Below are positions 15,227 to 23,500 of a DNA stretch of 58,532 nt, in pieces. The stretch lies in assembly GCA_045617625.1 (NCBI GenBank), contig JAZLJA010000045.1, forward strand, positions 1 to 58,532, in the 5' to 3' direction. Position 1 is the first letter of the stretch; every line of letters begins with the position of its first letter. Below the pieces are notes generated by a model. That model did no database searches. It was given only the letters and a program-made list of their open reading frames with translations, and was not told where the DNA came from. Both the position numbers and the translations under genes were made by a program. The stretch comes from Firm-04 sp045617625. GTDB lineage: Bacteria > Bacillota > Clostridia > Oscillospirales > Ruminococcaceae.

Positions 15227-17980
15227 GTGTCGCCGGAAGAAAAAGCACGACAAATAATTGACCAAAAACTCATTCAGTCCGGTTGGATCATTCAGGATAC
15301 CAAGCAAATGAATATCTCTGCATCGCTCGGTGTAGCAGTACGGGAATTCCCGACCAGCACCGGCGAGGTTGATTATGCCCTTTTCGTAAACGGTGTACCT
15401 GTCGGCGTGATTGAAGCCAAGCGAGAGGAAAAGGGTGAAGATATTACCTCGGTTGAACAGCAGTCTGCCCGCTATGCCAACAGCACACTGAAATGGATCA
15501 CCGGAAACTACCAGATCCGGTTTGCATACGAATCAACGGGAAGACTGACGCGGTTTACGGATTACGATGATATCAAGTATCGCTCGCGGGATGTCTTTTC
15601 TTTCCACAGACCTGAAACACTACAGCGGCTGATGCAGGAAAAGAATACGATTCGGAACAATCTCAAGCAGCCTATTCCGTTTGATTCGACCGGATTCCGT
15701 GCCTGTCAGATTCGTGCAATCGAGAATCTGGACAAGTCTTTTGCAGAAAACAAGTCCCGTGCTTTGATTCAGATGGCAACCGGTGCAGGCAAAACCTTCA
15801 CGGCCATAACTGCTGCTTACCGGCTGCTCAAATACGGCAACATGAACCGCATCCTGTTTCTGGTGGATACCAAAAGTCTGGGTGAACAGGCAGAGCGTGA
15901 ATTTCTTGCCTATATGCCGAATGATGATCCGCGTCCATTTTCCAGCATTTATGGCGTACACCGGCTGAAAACATCCCGGATGCCGCAGGATACAAATATC
16001 TATATCAGCACGATTCAGCGAATGTACTCAATCCTCAAAGGAGAAGAACTGGACGAAAGTGCAGAAGAAACGCCCTTTGCAGAGTATACGACCGCAGACA
16101 GCAAAGCGCCGAAAGAGGTCGTCTATAACGCGAAGTACCCGCCGGAATTCTTTGACTGTATTATTGTGGATGAATGTCACCGTTCTATCTATAATATATG
16201 GAAGCAGGTGCTCGACTACTTCGATTCATTCATTGTCGGGCTGACTGCAACACCGGATAAGCGCACATTTGCGTTTTTCCATCAGAATATCGTCAGCGAA
16301 TATCCGCGTGAACAGGCAATCGTGGACGGCGTCAATGTCGGCGAGGATATCTTCATCATCGAAACGGAGATCGGCAAAAAGGGCGGGCACATCATGAAGC
16401 AGATGATCGAAACCCGTGAACGCCTCTCCCGTGCAAGACGCTGGCAGCAGCTGGATGAAGATGTGGATTATGTGCCGTCACAGCTTGACCGTGACATAGT
16501 GAATCCGAGCCAGATCCGCACGGTGATCCGTGAATTCAAAAAGGCTCTGTTTACACAGCTGTTCCCGCAACGAAAAGAAGTCCCGAAAACGCTGATCTTT
16601 GCCAAGACGGACAGCCATGCCGATGACATCATCCAGATTGTGCGCGATGAATTCGGCGAGGGCAATGAATTCTGCCGCAAGATCACCTATCACGCGAAAG
16701 ATCCGGAAGAAACGCTCAGCGAATTCCGGAATGATTATTACCCGCGCATTGCCGTGACCGTTGACATGATCGCAACCGGCACCGATGTCAAGCCGATCGA
16801 GTGTCTGATCTTCATGCGCGATGTCCGCAGCAAGAACTACTTTGAGCAGATGAAAGGGCGCGGCACCCGCACGCTCAGTAAGGACGATCTGCAAAAGGTG
16901 TCACCCTCTGCAACAGAGAACAAAGATCACTTTGTCATTGTAGATGCCGTCGGCGTTACGAAATCCAAGAAATGCGATACCCGCGCACTGGAGCGCAAGC
17001 CGAGCGTCAGCATGAAAGAGCTGATGATGAACGCCGCGCTGAATACGACCGACGCGGATATTCTCACATCGCTGGCAAACCGCATCATCCGGCTGAACAG
17101 TCAGATGAGCGATGCAGAGCGCAAACAGTTTACGCAGCAGGTCGGTGCATCGGCAAGTCAGGTGGCGCAGAAGCTGCTTGACGCATTCGATCAGGATGCG
17201 ATTGCGGAACGGGCAGGCTTTGTCCTCTCGGAGGACGCTGATCCGCCGACGCCGGAGCAAATCGAAAAAATGCACGCGGCGCAGGCGGAAATGCTGAAAG
17301 AGGCAGTCAAGCCGTTCCACAATCCGGCGGCGCGTGACTTCATCGAAAATGTCCGCCGCTGTCATGAGCAGATCATCGACAATGTGAACCTCGACAGTGT
17401 GACCTTTGCCGGATTCGACAAGGATCAGGAGAAGCACGCGGCGCAGACTATCACGAATTTCCGCGCATTTATTGAGGAACACAAGGATGAGATCCTCGCG
17501 CTGCGCATCCTCTACGATCAGCGGTGGCAGGATATGCCGATGGCGATCGGGCAGCTCAAAGCGCTCTATGCCAAGCTGAAAGCACAGCGCATCACGACGG
17601 AGCGCCTGTGGGACTGCTATGCGATGCAGCAGCCGGAAAAGGTCAGGCGCGGCACGATGGCGCAGCTCACCGACCTGATTTCGATGATCCGGTTTGAGAT
17701 GGGCGCGGCGGAGCGTCTTGCGCCGTTTGCGGATACGGTCAACCAGAATTTCCAGCAGTGGACGCTGAAACGCAATGCCGGAGCGGTGCATTTCACGGTG
17801 GAGCAGATGGAGTGGCTGCGGCTGATCCGCGACCATATCAGCAACTCGCTCAGCGTGGAGCCGGAGGATCTGGAGCTTTCGCCCTTTGACCGCATGGGCG
17901 GACTCGGGCGCTTCTATGAGGTGTTCGGGGATGAATATGAGATGATTTTGATGGAAATGAATATTGAGTTGGTGGCGTGA
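15227..17980 (+). CDS. hsdR: Type I restriction enzyme, R subunit
   Basis: A 917-residue ATP-dependent translocase/nuclease. The PD-(D/E)xK nuclease core lies at about residues 47-66 (GEVDYALFVNG, then VIEAKRE). Walker A is ATGAGKT (about 184), the DEAD-like box is DECH (about 314) followed by LTATPD, and the second RecA domain has ATGTDVKP and KGRGTRTL. All catalytic motifs look intact. GTG at 15227 follows GAGGAGGG; the ATG at 15220 is out of frame. It is the first gene of the R-S-M operon. Confidence 0.95.
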   Translation: MSPEEKARQIIDQKLIQSGWIIQDTKQMNISASLGVAVREFPTSTGEVDYALFVNGVPVGVIEAKREEKGEDITSVEQQSARYANSTLKWITGNYQIRFAYESTGRLTRFTDYDDIKYRSRDVFSFHRPETLQRLMQEKNTIRNNLKQPIPFDSTGFRACQIRAIENLDKSFAENKSRALIQMATGAGKTFTAITAAYRLLKYGNMNRILFLVDTKSLGEQAEREFLAYMPNDDPRPFSSIYGVHRLKTSRMPQDTNIYISTIQRMYSILKGEELDESAEETPFAEYTTADSKAPKEVVYNAKYPPEFFDCIIVDECHRSIYNIWKQVLDYFDSFIVGLTATPDKRTFAFFHQNIVSEYPREQAIVDGVNVGEDIFIIETEIGKKGGHIMKQMIETRERLSRARRWQQLDEDVDYVPSQLDRDIVNPSQIRTVIREFKKALFTQLFPQRKEVPKTLIFAKTDSHADDIIQIVRDEFGEGNEFCRKITYHAKDPEETLSEFRNDYYPRIAVTVDMIATGTDVKPIECLIFMRDVRSKNYFEQMKGRGTRTLSKDDLQKVSPSATENKDHFVIVDAVGVTKSKKCDTRALERKPSVSMKELMMNAALNTTDADILTSLANRIIRLNSQMSDAERKQFTQQVGASASQVAQKLLDAFDQDAIAERAGFVLSEDADPPTPEQIEKMHAAQAEMLKEAVKPFHNPAARDFIENVRRCHEQIIDNVNLDSVTFAGFDKDQEKHAAQTITNFRAFIEEHKDEILALRILYDQRWQDMPMAIGQLKALYAKLKAQRITTERLWDCYAMQQPEKVRRGTMAQLTDLISMIRFEMGAAERLAPFADTVNQNFQQWTLKRNAGAVHFTVEQMEWLRLIRDHISNSLSVEPEDLELSPFDRMGGLGRFYEVFGDEYEMILMEMNIELVA

Positions 17981-19143
17981 TGAACACACTATATAGCAAG
18001 CTAAAAGATATTTGCACGATAATCGCTGGGCAATCGCCTGAATCAAAGTATTATAATACTGAAGGAAATGGAATGCCGTTTTTTCAGGGTAAAGCAGACT
18101 TTGGTGACTTATATCCGACAATTAGAGTATACTGTTCTGAGCCTATCAGAATCGCAGAAAAAGATGATATACTGCTTTCTGTTCGTGCGCCTGTCGGTGC
18201 GACAAATCTTGCGCCCTGCAAAGTTTGTATTGGCAGAGGCTTAACAGCAATTCGCCCGTCAGGTTTATTGAATCTTCGGTATTTGCTGCATTTTTTCAGA
18301 TACTACGAAGCACAGTTGCAGCAAAAAGGGACGGGAACAACATTCAAGGCAATCACACAGGCTGTTGTGAAAGACATTGAAGTCCCCGTCCCGTCGCTGG
18401 AAGAACAAGCCCGCATTGTTGCGCGGATTGAGGAGCTGTTTTCGCAGCTTGAAAGCGGCGTGGAAACGCTCAAACAAACCAAAGAACAGCTCGCGGTATA
18501 TCGGCAAGCGGTGCTGAAAGAGGCGTTTGATAATGAACAATATCCGAAAAAGAAAGTATCTGAAGTCGGTATTGTTCATTTGGGACGACAACGATCTCCT
18601 AAAAATATTTCAAAAGATTATCCTACAAAGTATATTCGTGCAGCTAACATAACAGAATCAGGCATTGATGTAACAAATGTCGAAGTCCTTGAAATGGAAT
18701 TTACACCTAAAGAAAGAGAAAAATACTATCTGCAAAAAGGAGATATTGTCTTATCAGAAGCATCAGGTAGTGCTGCTCAAGTTGGAAAGCCAGCAATTTG
18801 GAACAATGAGATTTCAAATTGTTGTTTTCAAAATACAGTCATTCGACACCGGGTTTTAGAGGATAATCCTGAATATATTTTGTGGTACTATAAGTTCCTT
18901 TATATAAACGGATTCTTCTCAAAAATGGTTGGCGGGGTTGGGATTAACCACATAGGTGCTAGTAATTTCTCCAATATTTCAATTCCGATTCCGCCAAAGG
19001 AAAAGCAAGCGGAGATTGTGAGGCAATTAGAAGAAAAACTATCCGTCTGCGACCAAATCGAACAAACCGTAGATGCCGCCTTGCAGCAGGCAGAAGCCCT
19101 GCGGCAGAGTATCTTGAAAAAGGCTTTTGAGGGAGGATTTTAA
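17980..19143 (+). CDS. hsdS: Type I restriction enzyme, specificity subunit
   Basis: A 387-residue DNA-recognition subunit with two target recognition domains (about 1-130 and 185-335). They are separated by the conserved spacer helix IVARIEELFSQLESGVETLK and closed by a second conserved helix near the C-terminus (CDQIEQTVDAALQQAEALRQ). The start overlaps the hsdR stop by one base (TGATG); a GTG one codon earlier is possible. The second recognition domain (about 18540-19000) is clearly more AT-rich than hsdR and hsdM, which suggests domain exchange. Confidence 0.93.
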   Translation: MNTLYSKLKDICTIIAGQSPESKYYNTEGNGMPFFQGKADFGDLYPTIRVYCSEPIRIAEKDDILLSVRAPVGATNLAPCKVCIGRGLTAIRPSGLLNLRYLLHFFRYYEAQLQQKGTGTTFKAITQAVVKDIEVPVPSLEEQARIVARIEELFSQLESGVETLKQTKEQLAVYRQAVLKEAFDNEQYPKKKVSEVGIVHLGRQRSPKNISKDYPTKYIRAANITESGIDVTNVEVLEMEFTPKEREKYYLQKGDIVLSEASGSAAQVGKPAIWNNEISNCCFQNTVIRHRVLEDNPEYILWYYKFLYINGFFSKMVGGVGINHIGASNFSNISIPIPPKEKQAEIVRQLEEKLSVCDQIEQTVDAALQQAEALRQSILKKAFEGGF

Positions 19144-19145
19144 CC

Positions 19146-20624
19146 ATGTCAGAACAAACCGCAAGCATCATATCAAAGGTCTGGGGAATGTGCAATCCGC
19201 TGCGCGATGACGGCGTATCCTACGGCGACTATCTCGAACAGCTCACCTACCTGATCTTCCTCAAAATGTCCGATGAATATTCCAAGCCGCCCTACAAAAA
19301 GCAGTCCGGCATTCCGGCGGGCTACGGCTGGGAGGAGTTGCACACGCTCACCGGCGCGGAGCTGGAAAAGCAGTATAAAGCCACGCTCGAAAAGCTCGCG
19401 GAGCAGACCGGCATCCTCGGCAGAATCTTTGCGCAGGCGACCAATAAGATCAGCAAAGCCTCGATTCTGTACCGCATCGTGCAGATGATCGACAAGGAGA
19501 AATGGGTTGCCATGTCCTCGGATGTCAAGGGCGAGATCTATGAGGGACTGCTCCAGAAAAACGCGGAGGACATCAAAAGCGGCGCAGGACAGTACTTCAC
19601 ACCGCGCCCGCTGATCCGCGCAATGGTGCGGTGTATGCGTCCGGAACCGATGAAAACCATCGCGGATCCGTGCTGCGGCAGCGGCGGCTTTTTCCTCGCC
19701 GCGCAGTCGTTCATAGCGCAGAATTATACGCTTGACCGCGATCAGAAAACCTTTATGAAGAACGAAACATTCTTCGGCAATGAGCTTGTTTCGACGACCT
19801 ATAAGCTCTGTCTGATGAATCTATATCTGCACAACATCGGTGATATTTACGGCACGATTCCGGTCACGCTCGGCGACGCGCTGCTCACGGACAGCGGTGT
19901 GCGCGTGGACTACGTGCTGACGAATCCACCTTTCGGGAAGAAATCCTCGATCACCTTTACCAATGAGGAGGGTGAGCAGGAGGACGAGGATCTCGTCTAT
20001 AACCGGCAGGATTTCTGGACAACGACCTCGAACAAACAGCTCAATTTCGTTCAGCATATCAACACGATCCTGAAAGCGACCGGAAAGGCTGCGGTCGTTG
20101 TGCCGGATAATGTGCTGTTCGAGGGCGGCGCCGGTGAAACCGTCCGCAAGAAGCTGCTGCAAACCTGCGATCTGCATACGATTCTCCGCCTGCCGACCGG
20201 AATTTTCTATAAGCCGGGTGTCAAGGCGAATGTCATCTTTTATGATAAGCGTCCGGCGAGCGCGGAGATGCAGACGAAAGAGGTCTGGATCTACGATTTC
20301 CGCACGAACATCCATTTCACGCTGAAAAAGAATCCGATGACCGACAGCGATCTCGATGATTTTGTGAAATGTTATCAGCCGGATAGCCGCAGCAACCGAT
20401 CGGAAACATGGTCGGAGGAGAATCCGGAGGGACGCTGGCGGAAGTTCTCCGTTGAAGATATTCTCGCCCGCGATAAGACCAGTCTTGATATCTTCTGGAT
20501 CAAGGACAAGTCGCTTGCTGATCTCGATCATCTGCCGGAACCGGATGTGCTCGCGGACAGTATCATAGAGAATTTGCAGAGCGCCCTGGAGAGCTTTGAG
20601 GAGTTGAAGGCGCAGTTGAAATAA
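19146..20624 (+). CDS. hsdM: Type I restriction enzyme, methyltransferase subunit
   Basis: A 492-residue N6-adenine methyltransferase. The family entry motif GQYFTPRPLIRAM is at about 149, the SAM motif DPCCGSGGFFLAA at about 174, and catalytic motif IV NPPF at about 260. The order R-S-M, with a 2-bp gap after hsdS, implies translational coupling. With HsdS it methylates the target and protects the host. Confidence 0.95.
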   Translation: MSEQTASIISKVWGMCNPLRDDGVSYGDYLEQLTYLIFLKMSDEYSKPPYKKQSGIPAGYGWEELHTLTGAELEKQYKATLEKLAEQTGILGRIFAQATNKISKASILYRIVQMIDKEKWVAMSSDVKGEIYEGLLQKNAEDIKSGAGQYFTPRPLIRAMVRCMRPEPMKTIADPCCGSGGFFLAAQSFIAQNYTLDRDQKTFMKNETFFGNELVSTTYKLCLMNLYLHNIGDIYGTIPVTLGDALLTDSGVRVDYVLTNPPFGKKSSITFTNEEGEQEDEDLVYNRQDFWTTTSNKQLNFVQHINTILKATGKAAVVVPDNVLFEGGAGETVRKKLLQTCDLHTILRLPTGIFYKPGVKANVIFYDKRPASAEMQTKEVWIYDFRTNIHFTLKKNPMTDSDLDDFVKCYQPDSRSNRSETWSEENPEGRWRKFSVEDILARDKTSLDIFWIKDKSLADLDHLPEPDVLADSIIENLQSALESFEELKAQLK

Positions 20625-20640
20625 GAAGGAGGAAAAGAAA

Positions 20641-22350
20641 ATGCATGATTTAAGTTCTGTTATGTTTTATAATACTAAGTTCAGAATAAAAAGAGTTGAT
20701 TCTGATACTGATTTGTTGTGGCTCATTGTGCTGCATATTCGAAACTGGATGACACGCAAGTATAATAAAAAAGGAGTTAATTGTATTCCTACTGACCTAA
20801 GAAAATGGAGTTCATTTAAAATAGGAAAGCCTGTTTTCTCCTTCACAAATTTTCCATATGATGATGAAATCCAACTTGTATCAGATTACTTTACGAATTG
20901 CGATGACTCTAATGATTGTAATGAATACTGGGCGTGTGTTATTACTGAAAAACGTGTTCCTCAAACACCGTTCGCTCCTCGTATCTGGATAACTGAACTT
21001 GGATTTGAGCATATCAACGCTGACGAAGCTGAAATATCTTGCGTACTTAGTTATAGTGACAAATCCGGTCATATCGGCCCGGTTGAAGCAAAACCGTTTC
21101 CTTCCATTCCTAAAATTATCCAAAACATTATTAGTGACAATAAAATAAAGTGTACCTGCGGCAGTGACATTCCTAGTGACACAGCGCGTGCTGTTGAAAA
21201 AGGGCAATGGTCTGAACTCTGGACGCGGATATTAAACGACGGAAGAGAATTGCCTTATATTATAGTGAATTGCTTTTCAGATAAAAGTGGATTTCTTGTT
21301 GAACCACAAAAGTTGGCATATTCTATGTGTAGTAATGCACTTGTATTCTATCCTGATAGTATCGATTCCTCTGCAGAGCTCATCACCACATTTCCGCGAT
21401 ACTATAGTTGTGAAAAAGGATATGTTAGGTGCTATGTTCCGCACTGTAATCCGCAACATGATAAGGATAGTTACCGGCATCGTTTCATTACTGCTGATGA
21501 AATAGCCGAATTCGGTGAAGATGGTGTAATTGATATATTTCGTCGGGCACTTGTCCAAAACATTGAGAAGTATACTGATCTGTTTAGAATTGACAATGTA
21601 AAGAGACTTCGAGAAGTTAATAAGAGAGAACAAATAATTCAGAACATACATAATAAATATCAAACCATCCTAATTGAACAAAAAGCAACTATTGAAAAAT
21701 CTGCTGAAGACCTGTTTGAAGAAGCAATTAATCAGCAGGAGCAACTTGAAAGAGAACGAGATGAAGCGTTGCTGGACTCGTGTAGACTAGAAGAAGAGTT
21801 AAAACGTCAAAGGAATCAGGTATTTGCATTAAGTGCGCAGGTTGAATCAATGCGGGTTGATGCTGAAAAAGGAAGAACTTTAGCAAAGTCGGAACAAGCA
21901 CGCTCTGTCTGTTGTAAAATGGAGGATCTGGATGATGTTGTCTTATATTTTGAAATAATGTATGCAGATCGTTTGGTTTTTACAGAAAGTGCAAAAAAGT
22001 CAATAAAGGCCTGTTCATTAGAGATTTCAGAATTATGGAATTGGCTTTTCTCATTAGCAGAGTATATGTTTGCTTTATTTAGTGAGTCTGAGGCTGGAAT
22101 TGAAAAAAGATTTAAAGAACTAACCGGTATAGAATGCGGAAGAGGAGAGGGCTCACAAACCAGGAAAGACAAAAAGCTAATGAAACAGTTTTTTACTGAA
22201 TATGAAGGGGAGACAATTAATGTCGAAATGCACTTAAAATCGAAAAATCGTTTAAATGCTTTGCATTTTGGCTTTTCTCATGCTAAACAAAAGCTAATCA
22301 TTGATCATTGCGGTGAGCACTTGACAAACTCTCTGACAAGAACCAGATGA
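20641..22350 (+). CDS. Unknown fourth gene of the type I RM operon, coiled-coil protein
   Basis: I cannot assign this 569-residue protein to a characterised family. It starts 16 bp after hsdM behind GAAGGAGGAAA and has no separate promoter that I can see. Visible parts: an N-terminal alpha/beta region (1 to about 190); a region at about 200-310 with ELPYIIVNCFSDKSGF and KGYVRCYVPH; a long charged coiled coil (about 330-420, rich in Glu, Gln and Arg); a helical region (about 430-510); and a C-terminal segment ending LHFGFSHAKQKLIIDHCGEH. That end resembles, from memory, the tail of uncharacterised large proteins found near defence genes. It is soluble, with no signal or membrane helix. Codon use is AT-rich, unlike hsdR and hsdM. 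An accessory anti-phage role is inference. Confidence 0.7.
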   Translation: MHDLSSVMFYNTKFRIKRVDSDTDLLWLIVLHIRNWMTRKYNKKGVNCIPTDLRKWSSFKIGKPVFSFTNFPYDDEIQLVSDYFTNCDDSNDCNEYWACVITEKRVPQTPFAPRIWITELGFEHINADEAEISCVLSYSDKSGHIGPVEAKPFPSIPKIIQNIISDNKIKCTCGSDIPSDTARAVEKGQWSELWTRILNDGRELPYIIVNCFSDKSGFLVEPQKLAYSMCSNALVFYPDSIDSSAELITTFPRYYSCEKGYVRCYVPHCNPQHDKDSYRHRFITADEIAEFGEDGVIDIFRRALVQNIEKYTDLFRIDNVKRLREVNKREQIIQNIHNKYQTILIEQKATIEKSAEDLFEEAINQQEQLERERDEALLDSCRLEEELKRQRNQVFALSAQVESMRVDAEKGRTLAKSEQARSVCCKMEDLDDVVLYFEIMYADRLVFTESAKKSIKACSLEISELWNWLFSLAEYMFALFSESEAGIEKRFKELTGIECGRGEGSQTRKDKKLMKQFFTEYEGETINVEMHLKSKNRLNALHFGFSHAKQKLIIDHCGEHLTNSLTRTR

Positions 22351-22369
22351 AGAGTATAAGTGCGAAAAA

Positions 22370-22401
22370 AAGACCTGCCGCAGCATTTCACGGCAGGTCT
22401 T
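22370..22401 (-). terminator. Strong hairpin, terminator oriented to the minus strand
   Basis: AAGACCTGCCG and CGGCAGGTCTT form a perfect 11-bp stem. Seven A lie before it on the plus strand, so the T-run follows it on the minus strand. On the plus strand only TTATG follows. It may shield the operon from antisense transcription and weakly end the operon. Confidence 0.6.
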
Positions 22402-22456
22402 ATGCACAGAGGAATATCAAATCTTGTCCGCTATAGATGGGAAAACATACGTTAAA

Positions 22457-22529
22457 TTGCTTAAATACGCTTCTTGCGACTTGCTCAAATATCACGAATC
22501 TACGCGCATTTTGATAAGATGCAAGAAGC
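22457..22529. repeat. Repeats beside attR, candidate recombinase arm sites
   Basis: TTGCTTAAAT (22457-22466) and TTGCTCAAAT (22481-22490) are spaced 24 bp apart. GCTTCTTGC (22469-22477) and GCAAGAAGC (22521-22529) are a perfect inverted pair. They end 22 bp before attR, where arm-type binding sites of tyrosine recombinases would be expected. Confidence 0.4.
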
Positions 22530-22550
22530 TCTGAAAACTTTCGGGGTTCA

Positions 22551-22590
22551 TTCGAATCCCGTATGCTCCACCATGACGAAAACCGCGTAT
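22551..22590. repeat. Right attachment repeat (attR) of the genomic island
   Basis: Exact copy of 12596-12635. It contains the tRNA-Ala 3' end without the rest of the tRNA. Confidence 0.9.
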
Positions 22591-22625
22591 CATCTGGATT
22601 TGGATGATACGCGGCTTTCTTTTTA
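22583..22625 (+). terminator. Original tRNA-Ala terminator, now at attR
   Basis: CCGCGTATCATC (22583-22594) and GATGATACGCGG (22603-22614) form a perfect 12-bp stem followed by CTTTCTTTTT. It is now 10 kb from its tRNA. Confidence 0.85.
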
Positions 22626-22667
22626 TCTGCAACTGCATAACGATGTATGTGCGTTGAAATTGTGGAA

Positions 22668-23007
22668 TGTTGAAACTTGGAAACTCTGTGCAGAAATCTG
22701 TGGAAACAAAAACTGCGCAGATGCGACGCTGTGCGAAAGCGGATTTTCGTCTGTTGTTGAAAATAGAAAATGTTGAAAACATCGTGATTCCGATGATGTG
22801 AAACGAATCCCGAAACCGATGAAGATACGTCATTTTCTATACATGATCATTTTACCTGAAATGTGGAAATCGTGGAATGCTGTGGAAAACTTTGTTGAAA
22901 ACAAAGCGATTTTCCACGAAAACATCTGTTTTGGCAATGTGCAAAATCAGAAATTGCCGAAAAATCGCGGCTTTTCGGCTGCGAAATGTTGAAAACCGTG
23001 TGGAAAA
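22668..23007 (+). repeat. Cluster of TGTKGAAA nonamers
   Basis: Nine copies in one orientation start at 22668, 22699, 22755, 22771, 22862, 22881, 22893, 22987 and 22999. TGTGGAAAA at 22881 and 22999 is the complement of TTTTCCACA, which fits the relaxed DnaA box. I see no gene in 22616-23144 otherwise. Confidence 0.55.
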
Positions 23008-23144
23008 GTTAAAAACGGAGAAAATTGCTGTTTGTTCTCCACTGCGCAGGATATTCCCAAAATGTGCGGGCATACTATCACAGCCTGATGAATTTATCAG
23101 CAGGTGCAGGCATTTGCAAATGCGAATGTCGGAAAGGGAGAGCA

Positions 23145-23462
23145 ATGAAAAAGCAAATCACCTGTGCGGCGGCGAGTGCGCTGCTGCTCTGCGGACTGTT
23201 GACAGGCTGCGATGATGGAAAATCCACGGCGGAGCATGGCGCGTCAAGCGTTGCAACGTCGATGCGGACCACCACGACAGCGGTGACAACAACAACCACG
23301 GCGCACACCACCACCACTTCCGCAGATACCACGCGCACAACCGCTTCTGAATCGACCGTGACAACACAAAGCGGTTTGATGTCCGATGCGAAGGATATTG
23401 TCTCGGATGTGAAGGACGAAGTGACTTCGATCCTGACCAAGGCGACCAGTAAAATCGGATGA
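23145..23462 (+). CDS. Small Thr-rich lipoprotein
   Basis: A 105-residue predicted lipoprotein. Its signal is MKKQITCAAASALLLCGL followed by the lipobox LTGC, so Cys is the lipidated residue. The mature part is short and Thr-rich, followed by a charged tail with DAKDIVSDVKDEVTSI. The ATG at 23145 has GGGAG upstream and is the only start that gives a signal peptide. Function is unknown. Confidence 0.7.
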   Translation: MKKQITCAAASALLLCGLLTGCDDGKSTAEHGASSVATSMRTTTTAVTTTTTAHTTTTSADTTRTTASESTVTTQSGLMSDAKDIVSDVKDEVTSILTKATSKIG

Positions 23463-23498
23463 AAAATGCCCTGCGACTTTCAAATCGCAGGGCATTTT
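23463..23498. terminator. Bidirectional terminator
   Basis: AAAATGCCCTGCGA and TCGCAGGGCATTTT form a 14-bp perfect stem flanked by A and T runs. It serves the lipoprotein gene (plus) and nadE (minus). Confidence 0.9.
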
Positions 23499-23500
23499 GT

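Larger units (their letters stand above)
12596..22590. mobile_element. Genomic island at tRNA-Ala carrying type I RM
   Basis: The unit length between repeats is 9955 bp. Contents: mobC, candidate oriT hairpins, methyltransferase, small conserved protein, excisionase-like HTH protein, hsdR-hsdS-hsdM and a fourth unknown gene. No integrase and no relaxase are encoded between the repeats, so movement would need help in trans, or the element is decaying. The exact 40-bp repeats suggest recent insertion. Confidence 0.85.

Noticed and set aside
16901..18121. 406-codon minus-strand frame opposite hsdR
   Set aside because: Shadow of hsdR; Arg/His-rich and without family features.
22474..22776. Open frame across attR
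   Set aside because: It contains the tRNA fragment and terminator and has no protein-like pattern.
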